A stretch of DNA of 64,000 bases. Source: Pontibacter mucosus. Lineage in GTDB: Bacteria; Bacteroidota; Bacteroidia; Cytophagales; Hymenobacteraceae. Location of the stretch: NCBI RefSeq assembly GCF_003054055.1, contig NZ_QBKI01000006.1:124001-188000 (forward strand). Direction: 5' to 3'. Shown here piece by piece: positions 44,381-52,292 of this stretch. The position numbers and the translations under genes are program-made. The notes below the pieces were generated by a model. That model saw only the letters and a list, made by a program, of their open reading frames with translations. It made no database searches and was not told where the DNA came from. The first letter of the stretch is position 1; every line of letters begins with the position of its first letter.

Positions 44381-44442
44381 CGTGCGCTTGCTTAAGTTAC
44401 CCTCACTCACGCTCGGGCATCTTAAGCAAGCGCACGTTAAGC
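44375..44442 (+). repeat. attC-like recombination site, cassette 2/3 junction
   Basis: GTCTAAC (44375-44381) matches RYYYAAC and GTTAAGC (44436-44442) matches GTTRRRY. Between them a perfect 19-base inverted repeat (44378-44396 with 44421-44439) flanks a 24-base loop containing GCTCGGGC. Total 68 bases, within the normal attC range. The stem is unusually perfect for an attC, which normally has extrahelical bases; a terminator is the alternative, but there is no T-run. Confidence 0.6.
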
Positions 44443-44506
44443 AGTAGCTAAGAAGAATGCAACCTATTTGTCAATCTCAGGGTCGTGATGATAAAAGGGT
44501 ATAACT

Positions 44507-44929
44507 ATGAAAAATAATTTAAAATTAGTTTTCCTCTTATCGCTGCTGCTCATGAGCTGTGAGAAAGACAAGTTGAGTAAGACCTTGAACTTTGAGGGCT
44601 TTACAATCGAAGTACCTTCCAACTGGGAAAGCTTTACAAGTCAAGGTTATGATTCAAAAACTGGAGGCATAACGAATGGGAAGGATAAATTAACCTATGA
44701 TTACGGGTGGTACTCGTATGACTTTAAGAATGAAACTACAGCTACTCATTCTCGAATTTCAATCACGATTGACGGAAAACCAGCTTTAATAGTAAAACCT
44801 GTTGAAAAAGGAAAAGGTGTTATTGGTTTATTTATTCAAGTTGACAGCCAAAACAAATTCAGCCTTTCAGGTCTGGACATCAAGGATGAAGATACTGTTT
44901 TGAAAATCTTCGAATCAGTGAAGTTCTAA
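44507..44929 (+). CDS. Hypothetical lipoprotein in cassette-like cluster (cassette 3)
   Basis: A 140-residue lipoprotein: MKNNLKLVFLLSLLLMSC with lipobox LMSC (Cys18). The mature region is beta-rich (LNFEGFTIEVPSNWESFTSQ, YDYGWYSYDFKNETTATHSR), resembling small immunity-type or PsbP-like exported proteins, but no family is certain. AT-rich like its two neighbours. Twenty bases after its stop comes GCCTAAC (44949-44955), an R-box-like sequence. Confidence 0.7.
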   Translation: MKNNLKLVFLLSLLLMSCEKDKLSKTLNFEGFTIEVPSNWESFTSQGYDSKTGGITNGKDKLTYDYGWYSYDFKNETTATHSRISITIDGKPALIVKPVEKGKGVIGLFIQVDSQNKFSLSGLDIKDEDTVLKIFESVKF

Positions 44930-44948
44930 AAAACGACAGAATACAAGC

Positions 44949-44955
44949 GCCTAAC
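44949..44955 (+). other. Isolated attC-type R box (partner half not found)
   Basis: GCCTAAC matches RYYYAAC and is complementary at 6 of 7 positions to GTTAAGC, the 5' end of cassette 3. No matching GTTRRRY box with inverted repeats was found in the following 130 bases, so this looks like a truncated site at the right edge of the cluster. Confidence 0.35.
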
Positions 44956-45085
44956 ACCGCATAGCTGTATCTTCGACTGGTGCCTCCACATCATCTACAC
45001 CATTCCATTACCAGCAGCCCCGCCCTTACCTATACTTCCATACAGGTTACCGACAGCTAAACCATCAACCAGTAAATAAAACAGA

Positions 45086-45286
45086 ATGAAAAACTTCCAT
45101 CCATTCTTCATTATCGGAATAGTAGGAATGATTGTAACTTCTCTCCTGCATATGTTCCTGGCTTTGGGATTGTCGGTCACTTCCGCACATAAAGCTTTTT
45201 ATACTATCTATCCAACCTTCGCAGCTTTTCTGGCAATTGGTTTTGGCCTGACCCTGAAAAGTCAAAAAGAAGCTCAAACGACCTGA
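45086..45286 (+). CDS. Small membrane protein, 66 residues
   Basis: MKNFHPFFIIGIVGMIVTSL, a second helix and a basic end (LKSQKEAQTT). Two membrane helices (about 6-30 and 36-57). Family not recognised but similar short two-helix proteins are common in Bacteroidota. GC content is intermediate between the AT-rich cluster and the flanks. Confidence 0.6.
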   Translation: MKNFHPFFIIGIVGMIVTSLLHMFLALGLSVTSAHKAFYTIYPTFAAFLAIGFGLTLKSQKEAQTT

Positions 45287-45508
45287 AATAGAGATTACAA
45301 TAGCTTCTCGTAGGCCATTTCTGAAACCCAGCCTTACAAGCTCAGGAGTCGCGCTGCTTATCTATGAACCTGCCCAGCTCTAAAGCCCCATTTATACTTT
45401 GTTGCTGAGGCATCTGACAGTCAGCAACACCTATCCTTATACTTCCCGCGTTTCCTAAGTTATACTTTCGTAGCCACTCTAAGCCAGCATCTTCCGTAAG
45501 AGACTACC

Positions 45509-46363
45509 ATGGAAAAAACGATGGAGATCTTAGTCAAAAACGAGGAGACAAGGTTGTATACCGTGGCCTTCCCCAACCCGGGAAAAGAGACCATTATCCT
45601 GCTGCATGGCGGACCTGGGGTGCCCGATGGGCTGGGCCCGGTGGCCGAGTTTCTGCAACCCCATTACCAGGTTATCACTTTTCACCAGCGCGGCACCCTT
45701 AGCTCCCCCTGCTACAACAGCAACTACTCCATCGCGGCCCTCCTATCCGATATTGATAAAGTGGCAGAGCGGTTTAAGGCAGAGCGATTCCATTTGCTTG
45801 GCCACTCCTGGGGCGGGCTCTATGCCCAGTTGTACGCTTACCAAAATGCTCACCGCATCCTGAGCCTGTTCCTCTGCAGCCCCGCCTCCGGCACCGGCAC
45901 ACAGTGGGCCCAGATGATGAAGGAAGCAGCCAGCTACAACAAAAGCAAGTGTGCCGGTAACGAGTGGATGAACATGGTGAAAGATGCCATACTTGGTTTC
46001 CTGGGCAAAGACGAGGCATACGAGAGGCTGTTCACGCAGTTCTGCCTCAACTGCAACAAAGGCTACCACGTGAGCGATCCTGTTCCGGTCATGGTAGACC
46101 ACATCAGCGCCAAAGCCGTTAACCGCACCCGCCGGGCCATACTTAAAGAGCCGGAGCAGGACCCCATGATTGACCAGGGTTTTCCGTTTACCATCACCTA
46201 CGGCGATGACGACATCTACGGGGAGAGCAAAAAGTATGTGCAGGAGCGCTACCCCTACGCCAATTACCTGACCATACCCCGCAGCAGCCACTTCCCCTGG
46301 CTCCAGAACGAACAGGACTTTTACCGCATCATTTCAACTCATTTTGGCCTGTTGCCACAGTAA
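45509..46363 (+). CDS. Alpha/beta hydrolase, proline iminopeptidase-like
   Basis: A 284-residue S33-type hydrolase. HGGPGVPDG (about 33-41) is the prolyl-aminopeptidase oxyanion motif; the nucleophile is Ser100 in GHSWGG, the acid probably an Asp in ITYGDDDIYG, and the base His in PRSSHFPW. The cap region between is helical. This subfamily often acts as a peptidase for N-terminal proline or as an acyl esterase; specificity is not predictable. Start may be Met1 (45509) or Met5 (45521). Confidence 0.85.
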   Translation: MEKTMEILVKNEETRLYTVAFPNPGKETIILLHGGPGVPDGLGPVAEFLQPHYQVITFHQRGTLSSPCYNSNYSIAALLSDIDKVAERFKAERFHLLGHSWGGLYAQLYAYQNAHRILSLFLCSPASGTGTQWAQMMKEAASYNKSKCAGNEWMNMVKDAILGFLGKDEAYERLFTQFCLNCNKGYHVSDPVPVMVDHISAKAVNRTRRAILKEPEQDPMIDQGFPFTITYGDDDIYGESKKYVQERYPYANYLTIPRSSHFPWLQNEQDFYRIISTHFGLLPQ

Positions 46364-46465
46364 AACTATACTTTGAGAATGCTTACTTTCTGAGCAAAAA
46401 GCGGCCGGTTTACCTTTTTGCGCCTGTTCCCGTACTAAGCTGGTAACCCTTAACTAAATCCGCGT

Positions 46466-46996
46466 ATGACTTTCTACTCCACCCACCCCGAAGATCTTTT
46501 CCTGGATGCTGCCCGAAAAGGCGATGTTGCCTACCTGAAGCAAGTTATCGCGTCGGGTATAGACATTGAAACCCGTGATGCACGCGGCTACACGGCCCTG
46601 ATACTGGCCGCCTATAACGGCAACCTGGAGGCCGTAAACGTTTTGCTGGAGGCCGGTGCCGACGTAAATGCCGCTGATGCAGGCGGCAACACAGCCCTGA
46701 TGGGGGTTAGCTTTAAAGGCTATGATGACATTGCGAGGCTGCTGATCTCCAAAGATGCCAACCTGAACCTGCAGACCGGCAACGGCGGCACGGCCCTGAT
46801 GTTTGCGTCTTTATTCGGCCGAAATGTGCTCGTGAAAACCTTGCTCGATAGCGGGGCCGATGCCACCCTACGCGACATTCGCGGCCTCACCGCTTTCGAC
46901 CTGGCCATACAACAAGGCAACGAAGAGGCGCTGAAGCTGTTTCAGGAACACGCCAGGCAACTGCGGGAAAACACAGAAGCCAGGCCTACTGAATAA
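46466..46996 (+). CDS. Ankyrin-repeat protein
   Basis: A 176-residue protein with about four ankyrin repeats between 12 and 160 (EDLFLDAARKGDVAYLKQVI, ARGYTALILAAYNGNLEAVN, AGGNTALMGVSFKGYDDIAR, and a fourth starting GLTAFDLAIQQG). No signal peptide; a cytoplasmic protein-interaction module. Common in Bacteroidota next to catalase or iron genes, but its partner is not evident here. The last codons overlap the bidirectional hairpin at 46976-47014. Confidence 0.88.
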   Translation: MTFYSTHPEDLFLDAARKGDVAYLKQVIASGIDIETRDARGYTALILAAYNGNLEAVNVLLEAGADVNAADAGGNTALMGVSFKGYDDIARLLISKDANLNLQTGNGGTALMFASLFGRNVLVKTLLDSGADATLRDIRGLTAFDLAIQQGNEEALKLFQEHARQLRENTEARPTE

Positions 46997-47014
46997 AGTA
47001 TAGCCTGGCTTCTT
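46976..47014. terminator. Bidirectional terminator between ankyrin gene and hemA
   Basis: GAAGCCAGGC (46976-46985) pairs with GCCTGGCTTC (47003-47012) around a 17-base loop that carries an AAGTATA motif. Both convergent genes could use it; the stem overlaps the end of the ankyrin reading frame. Confidence 0.7.
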
Positions 47015-47037
47015 AGAGCAAGTATGTGAGTATAATA

Positions 47038-48300
47038 TTACGCTTCCTGCTTCTCCAACTGAAACAGTGTGCTAAGTCCATTTAGTAATTCTTCGGATTC
47101 ACCGCGCATGCAGGCAGCCTTCAGTTCTATGGCGGGCAGCTTCACGATCTTGTTCAGCATACTTTTGGTGATGGCCTCTACAGCCGCTCTCTCCGCATCG
47201 CCCAGGTTTTTGAGGTAGCGCGCCAGTTCCTGCTGGCGTATCTCCTCCAGGCGGCTCTTAAATTGCTGGAGCGCCGGCGACATGGCCATTTCCTTGGTCC
47301 AGGTCTGAAATTCTGCCACCGTGTCCACCACAATTTCCTTTACTGAAGGAATGGAGGCAATGCGCCTTTCCAGGGCTGCGGTGGAGCGGTTACGGATGTT
47401 GTCGATATTGATCACACGCACGCCTTCCAGCGTTTCCAATTCCGCATCTATACTTCGCGGCATGGACAGGTCGATAAAGAACTTGGCCTTGCCTGCCTCA
47501 TGGTTTTGCAGGGCGCTTTTGCCGATGAAGAAACAATCGCCCGGAACGGAAGAAACCACCACTTCTGCCTTCTGCACCTCTTCCCATACTTGCTCCCAAT
47601 ATACGGCTGTGGCCTCTGTTTTCTGGGCCAGTTCCAGCGCCTTGTGGTGCGTTCTGTTAGCGATAACCACGTTGCGGATAGAAGACTTGCGGAAGTTGTC
47701 GCACACGTCTGCGCCTATCTCCCCTACCCCGATCATGAGCACGCGCGGGTTTTCCATTCCTCTGGTCAGTTCCTCCACCAGTTCTACCGTGGCATAAGAT
47801 ACAGAGGCAGCCCCGTCGCGGAAAGCAGTTTCGTTTACCACCTGCTTGTTGGCGGCGAAGATAGTGTGCATCAGGCGGTGCAGAAACGGTCCGGCCATGT
47901 TGGCATCAGCCGCCCACTGGTAAGCTTTCTTCACCTGGTTCATTATCTGCATATCGCCCACCACCTGCGACTCCAGGCCCAGCGCCACATAAAACAGGTG
48001 CTGCACAGCCTCCTCGTGGCCGGTTATACTTTTAAAGTATGGCGACACATCTTTTGTGGCAATAAAGCCCTTCTCAATGGCGATGAGTTTGATCAGCTCT
48101 TTGGAAAGGTCCTTCTCTGAAGCATAGTATACCTCGGTGCGGTTGCAGGTAGAGAGCACGAGCACATCGCGGGCTTCCGTAAACTCGCCGATCTTGTCGA
48201 GCAGGTTCTTACAGGCTATTTCATTTAGCGATACTGCCTCGCGTACGGCAATGGGTGCTACTTTGTAGGATAGTGTAAGGGCCCTGAATGTTTGCTGCAT
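47038..48300 (-). CDS. hemA: Glutamyl-tRNA reductase
   Basis: A 420-residue enzyme that reduces glutamyl-tRNA(Glu) to glutamate-1-semialdehyde, the first step of C5 tetrapyrrole synthesis. Start taken at 48300 (MQQTFRALTLSYKVAPIAVR), the family N-terminus, rather than 48318 which adds MMRHNT. Catalytic Cys52 is in LSTCNRTEVYYA; the NADPH domain GVGEIGADVCDNFR follows near 183-195, and a C-terminal dimerisation domain ends LEKQEA. No hemBCD genes are nearby. Confidence 0.95.
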   Translation of the reverse strand: MQQTFRALTLSYKVAPIAVREAVSLNEIACKNLLDKIGEFTEARDVLVLSTCNRTEVYYASEKDLSKELIKLIAIEKGFIATKDVSPYFKSITGHEEAVQHLFYVALGLESQVVGDMQIMNQVKKAYQWAADANMAGPFLHRLMHTIFAANKQVVNETAFRDGAASVSYATVELVEELTRGMENPRVLMIGVGEIGADVCDNFRKSSIRNVVIANRTHHKALELAQKTEATAVYWEQVWEEVQKAEVVVSSVPGDCFFIGKSALQNHEAGKAKFFIDLSMPRSIDAELETLEGVRVINIDNIRNRSTAALERRIASIPSVKEIVVDTVAEFQTWTKEMAMSPALQQFKSRLEEIRQQELARYLKNLGDAERAAVEAITKSMLNKIVKLPAIELKAACMRGESEELLNGLSTLFQLEKQEA

Positions 48301-48570
48301 GGTGTTGTGTCTCATCATTTACGCTGCAAATTTCAGCAATCTGCTCTTTCAGCAACATGACATTTGTCAATTTATGGGGCGTTTTATATCAGTTTAAAGT
48401 ATAAGATGCTGGTTTTATACTTTAGTTACATTTTTATAGTGATTTCTAGTCGGATTTGTATGCTTGTCTGAATCAGGATTTGCAGGATTTATGGATAAAC
48501 TGGATTTTATAGTTAGGCTATACTTCAAACTTTAAAGATAGCTGTTCCCTGAGTTCCCCCATCGCTGGCG

Positions 48571-48618
48571 CTGGTTTGCAACCCGTGCTTACTATGATGT
48601 TGGGTTTGTAACCCAACT
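48571..48618 (-). repeat. Palindromic repeat, G-type copy 3 (reverse)
   Basis: GGTTTGCAACC and TTGGGTTTGTAACCCAA, degenerate relatives of the palindromes at 16994-17008 and 40465-40535, here in reverse orientation beside repeat R5. The gap 48301-49371 otherwise holds that repeat and many AAGTATA motifs but no gene. Confidence 0.6.
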
Positions 48619-48709
48619 GGCTTGAGAAACCATACTTTATACTTTGGCTATACTTCCAGCTTATACTTTATGCTTCTGAAATGCATTTATACTTCCGGTC
48701 TATACTTCC

Positions 48710-49165
48710 CCCATCCCGAACCAAGCTATACTTTCAAATCACCGTTCATCCTCTAGTTCCCACAAACCTACCTTTCCATAGCTTGCTTTCTGCCCTCCCA
48801 GGCCGGGAGGCCTCGCCTTCGGGCATCGCGCTGCTTTCGCTTCCTTTGCTCCTGACGTCGCAATGCCCTTACGGGCACCGGAACCTCTCGAGGCGCTCCA
48901 CCCAAAGGCTGGGATAAGGTCGATAGCTGCTGCCCTTGCTGTCATCTCGACCATCGGGAGAGATCTGTTTAGAATTCCAGCCAGATCTCTCGCGCTGCTC
49001 GAGATGACAGGGAGAAAATAATTTATACTTTGTAGGGACAGGTCGCGACCTGTCCGCGCGAGAACGGAGGCTATAAAACTTATACTTCAGCCAGAGTAAC
49101 ATCAGGCTCCCCTCCTTAGCCAAGGAGGGGCTAGGGGTGGTTGGGCCCGGTACTGCAGAAATCCT
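48710..49165 (-). repeat. Composite intergenic repeat, copy R5 (reverse)
   Basis: Reverse-orientation copy in the 1071-base gap upstream of hemA. The core is at 48726-48936: H2 AGGCC-GGGA-GGCCT (48800-48813) and H1 TGCCC-TTAC-GGGCA (48864-48877), both in the R1 pairing class. A CTGTCATCTCGA...CGAGATGACAG element follows at 48939-49010, then the palindrome GGACAGGTCGCGACCTGTCC at 49036-49055 and the purine-rich end segment to 49165. Confidence 0.85.
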
Positions 49166-49371
49166 GCTCATCCCCAAATCCTGTAAATCCTGATGCAGAC
49201 AAAGTATAAAGTATAACCAACGTCAGACACTCGCGGGATTTTCGGACACCGCGAGGCCGAAGCTTTTGTGCAACACCTTAAAGCAAGGCAATCGGACTCG
49301 AAACGCTCTAAATACAAACAGAGACGCATTTCATTGCGTCTCTGTTTGTCTATTGAACACTAGCTAGAAGA

Positions 49372-50433
49372 TTAATTCCGCATGCGCTCCAGCTTTGCCT
49401 GGTTCAGGATGGTGATGCGGCTGCCCTGGCTGTCGATCAGTTTTTCGTCTTTAAAGTCGGCGAGGGTGCGGATAACGGTCTCCTTGGATGCGCCCACGAT
49501 GCTGGCCAAATCGTCGCGGGAGATGGTGATCTGCTGCACGCTGCCCTGCTCGCGCTGGTACTGCTTCTCCACCAGCAGCAGCGCCTCGGCCACGCGCTTA
49601 CGCACCGAGTTATAAGCCAGTTTCAGCAGGCGCTCCTCACGGTCGGCCAAGTTGTCGGAGAGAATTTTGATGAACTTGGCCGCTACATCGCGGTTGCGGT
49701 GCAGGAGCGAGAAGAAATCGTCTTTTGGGATCACGTAAACTTCGGAGTCCTCCAGGGCCATGGCCGATTCGCGGTAATTGGTTTCCTCCAGCAGGTCCAG
49801 ATAGCCTATAAACTCGCCTTCTTTGTAAAGGTGGGTGATGTACTCCCTTCCCTCCTCGTTCGATTTAAAGGTTTTGATGCGACCCTTGTTGAGCAGGAAG
49901 AGTGAGTTGGGCCTGTTGCCCTCCATAAACAGGTATTGCTTTTTCTTAAGTATGGAAGTGCGCCGCTCCGATGAAATCAGTTTCTCCAGCTCCTCATAGC
50001 CCCTGGCTTCCTCTATAAACTCCTCCATGCCCTCTGCCGTCTTCCGGAAGTTGGTTTTCAGGATGTCGTTCTTCTTCAGGCGCATTTCAATGGCATCGAG
50101 CAACTCCACATCGTCAAAGGGTTTGGTCAGGTAATCGTCGGCGCCTAGGTTCATGCCTTTGCGGAAGTCCTCTTTCTCTGTTTTAGCCGTCAGGAAAATG
50201 AAGGGGATACTTGCCGTGGCGGGCTCTTTGCTGAGCAGGTGCAGTACGCCATAGCCATCCAATTGCGGCATCATGATATCGCAGATGATCAGGTCGGGCT
50301 GTTCTTTTCGGGCCAGGTCCACGCCTACTCTGCCGTTCTCGGCCTGCAGCACGTTATAGTTAGCCAGTTCCAGAATTTCAGCCGTGTTTTCCCTGATCTC
50401 AGGGTTGTCTTCTATCAATAAGATCTTTCTCAT
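49372..50433 (-). CDS. Response regulator fused to Crp/Fnr regulator
   Basis: A 353-residue fusion: receiver domain 1-125 (Asp52 in LIICDIMMPQLDG, Lys104 in YLTKPF), a cNMP-binding/sensor domain about 150-265 (LKKKQYLFMEGNRPNSLFLLNKG, KEGEFIGYLDLLEETNY) and a C-terminal Crp-type helix-turn-helix about 270-345 (SRDDLASIVGASKETVIRTLADF). The Cys pattern of Fnr is absent, so the input is phosphorylation and perhaps a nucleotide or other ligand. Such fusions are uncommon. Its start overlaps the end of the upstream hybrid kinase gene (ATGA at 50433-50430). Confidence 0.92.
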   Translation of the reverse strand: MRKILLIEDNPEIRENTAEILELANYNVLQAENGRVGVDLARKEQPDLIICDIMMPQLDGYGVLHLLSKEPATASIPFIFLTAKTEKEDFRKGMNLGADDYLTKPFDDVELLDAIEMRLKKNDILKTNFRKTAEGMEEFIEEARGYEELEKLISSERRTSILKKKQYLFMEGNRPNSLFLLNKGRIKTFKSNEEGREYITHLYKEGEFIGYLDLLEETNYRESAMALEDSEVYVIPKDDFFSLLHRNRDVAAKFIKILSDNLADREERLLKLAYNSVRKRVAEALLLVEKQYQREQGSVQQITISRDDLASIVGASKETVIRTLADFKDEKLIDSQGSRITILNQAKLERMRN

Positions 50434-51662
50434 GCTTCAGCAATGTTTGGAAAAGTGATGGTGAATGTGGTACCCTTGTCGAGCTCGCTTTCATAGGTAA
50501 GCGTCCCGCTCAGAATCTCTACATACTTTTTAACGATGTTCAGGCCCAGCCCCGTTCCCTGTATATTGGTTACGTTCTGAGCGCGGAAAAATGGTGTGAA
50601 GAGGTGTGTCTGGTCGGCTTTCGGAATGCCGATGCCTTCGTCCCGTACCTGCACCGTAAGCGTCTCGTCGTTCAGGTTCGTGTCCAGGTATATCGTTTTG
50701 CCTTCGGCAGAGTACTTGCTGCCGTTGGAGAGCAGGTTCAAAAATATGTTCTTGAGCAGCTGCTTGTCTATGGTTACGGTATCCACGGAGCCGCTGTGGT
50801 GGTAGGCAATATGCTGGCCTTTTTTCAGGTAGCCGTTCATCTCCTCCACTGTTTCGCGGGTAAAGGGCTCCAGGTGAAAGGTGCTTGGCACATTGTAAAT
50901 GCGGCCCTCCTCTATGCGGCTGATGGAGAGGAAATCGTTCAGGATGGAGGTAAGGTTGCTCACCGCTGATTTTATCCTGTCCACGTGCTTTTGTCTTTTC
51001 TCGTCTTCCTGCTCGGTTTTATACTTGCTCAGCAGCGAGGCCGATGACAGGACCGTACTCAGCGGCGTCCGGAACTCGTGCGAGGCGATAGTCACGAACC
51101 TCGACTTGAGCTCGTTCAGCTCCCGCTCCTTCTGCAGTGCCTTCTGTATCTCATGCTGGGCCTCTTCCAGGCTTTGGTTCGTGAACTCAAGTTCCTTGAT
51201 GGCCTCTGCCAGTTCCTGGGTGCGCTCCTCCACACGCTGCTCCAGTTCCTCGTTCAGCTTCTGGATTTCGGTAAGGCTTTTGGCGTGCTCCAGGCTATAG
51301 CGTATGGAGCGCTCCAGGTCGAAGGGGTTGAACGTCCCTTTTACCAGGTAATCCATGGCCCCAACCCGCATCGCCCGCTCATCGGTTTCGCGGTCGCTCT
51401 GCCCGGTCAGAAGTATAAAAGGGGCTTTGGAGCCCTCCTTCACGGCTTTCTCAATCAGTTCCAGTCCATTATGGGCTCCCAGGAAAAAATCCACCAGGTA
51501 CACGTCATACTTCTCCTGCCGTATCAGCTCCAGCGCCTCGTCGAACGAGGAAGTCCAGTCGAGCAGGTAATACCGGCCGGGGATGTCGTCCATTATATCA
51601 CGGGTAATGATATAATCGTCCTCGTCGTCATCAACCAGCAGTACTTTGATCTTATCAGGCAT
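50430..51662 (-). CDS. Receiver-histidine kinase hybrid
   Basis: A 410-residue protein: N-terminal receiver (Asp58 in VYLVDFFLGAHN, Lys108 in MDYLVKG), a charged coiled-coil signalling helix about 130-185 (LNEELEQRVEERTQELAEAI), then a histidine kinase core with phospho-acceptor His194 (IASHEFRTPLS), HATPase N-box NIFLNLLSNGSKYS, G1 DEGIG (340) and G2 GTGLGL (368-373). The receiver at the N-terminus and no transmembrane or PAS segment mean the kinase is controlled by another kinase, probably the one encoded downstream in the module. Overlaps the next gene by four bases. Confidence 0.92.
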   Translation of the reverse strand: MPDKIKVLLVDDDEDDYIITRDIMDDIPGRYYLLDWTSSFDEALELIRQEKYDVYLVDFFLGAHNGLELIEKAVKEGSKAPFILLTGQSDRETDERAMRVGAMDYLVKGTFNPFDLERSIRYSLEHAKSLTEIQKLNEELEQRVEERTQELAEAIKELEFTNQSLEEAQHEIQKALQKERELNELKSRFVTIASHEFRTPLSTVLSSASLLSKYKTEQEDEKRQKHVDRIKSAVSNLTSILNDFLSISRIEEGRIYNVPSTFHLEPFTRETVEEMNGYLKKGQHIAYHHSGSVDTVTIDKQLLKNIFLNLLSNGSKYSAEGKTIYLDTNLNDETLTVQVRDEGIGIPKADQTHLFTPFFRAQNVTNIQGTGLGLNIVKKYVEILSGTLTYESELDKGTTFTITFPNIAEA

Positions 51663-51667
51663 AGTTT

Positions 51668-51838
51668 TAGTTAGAGAGTTGGGGAGTTAGAGAGTTGGGA
51701 AGTTAGAGAGTTAGAGAGTTTAGGAGTTTGGGAAGTAAAGTCGCTAAAAGCAAGCCATGTGCAGCATCATAATACTCCCTTCTGACTCTTAAACTCTCTA
51801 ACTCTTAAACTCTTAAACTCCTAAACTCCTAAACTTCT
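51668..51838. repeat. Purine-rich GAGTT repeat with inverted arm, copy 3
   Basis: The longest of the three. The left arm (51671-51740) repeats GAGAGTTGGGGAGTTAGAGA and similar units; the right arm (51786-51838) is the pyrimidine complement ACTCTTAAACTCTCTAACTC repeated. It fills the gap between the hybrid kinase and the single-domain regulator genes. Confidence 0.7.
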
Positions 51839-52290
51839 TAGGGTTTTGGCAATTCAACAATTTCGAACCAGTACTTGCTCAGCGTTCGCATCACGTCTAC
51901 CAGCGAGGCAAAGGTTACGGGTTTGGTGATGAAGGAGCTCACGCCCAGGTCGTAGGTGCGGAGGATGTCTTCCTCGGCTTTGGAAGTGGTGAGCACCACC
52001 ACCGGAATCACCCGCAGGCGCTCGTCGGATTTTATTTCCTTCAGCGCCTCGCGCCCGTCTTTCTTGGGCATGTTCAGGTCCAGCAGAATCAGGCCCGGGG
52101 TAGGGTACTGCTCTTTGTCGGCATACTTGCCGCGGTTGTGCAGGTAATCCAGCAGTTCTTCCCCGTTTTCCACAAACTGCACCTGGTTTTTCAGGCGGCT
52201 CTCGTCGAGAGCCTCTTTTACCAGCATGCGGTCTTCTGCGTCGTCGTCAGCAATAAGTATCACTATAGTTCTTCTGTTGTTTGGAATCAT
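51838..52290 (-). CDS. Single-domain response regulator
   Basis: A 150-residue CheY/Rcp1-like receiver: conserved DDD at 15-17, phospho-acceptor Asp71 (LILLDLNMPKKDGR), Thr100-Thr101 and Lys123 (SSFITKPVTF). No output domain, so it probably relays phosphate or acts by binding. Only 2 bases downstream of the PAS kinase gene, therefore translationally linked to it; the likely route is PAS kinase to this receiver, then to the hybrid kinase and the Crp fusion. Confidence 0.9.
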   Translation of the reverse strand: MIPNNRRTIVILIADDDAEDRMLVKEALDESRLKNQVQFVENGEELLDYLHNRGKYADKEQYPTPGLILLDLNMPKKDGREALKEIKSDERLRVIPVVVLTTSKAEEDILRTYDLGVSSFITKPVTFASLVDVMRTLSKYWFEIVELPKP

Positions 52291-52292
52291 AA

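Noticed and set aside
44378..44439. 19-base perfect inverted repeat considered as a transcription terminator
   Set aside because: No T-run follows and the outer boxes match attC consensus on both sides, so recombination-site function is the better explanation, though not proven.
43183..44955. Search for an integron integrase near the attC-like sites
   Set aside because: No tyrosine recombinase gene was found anywhere in the window; if the cassettes are real, the integrase must be elsewhere or lost.
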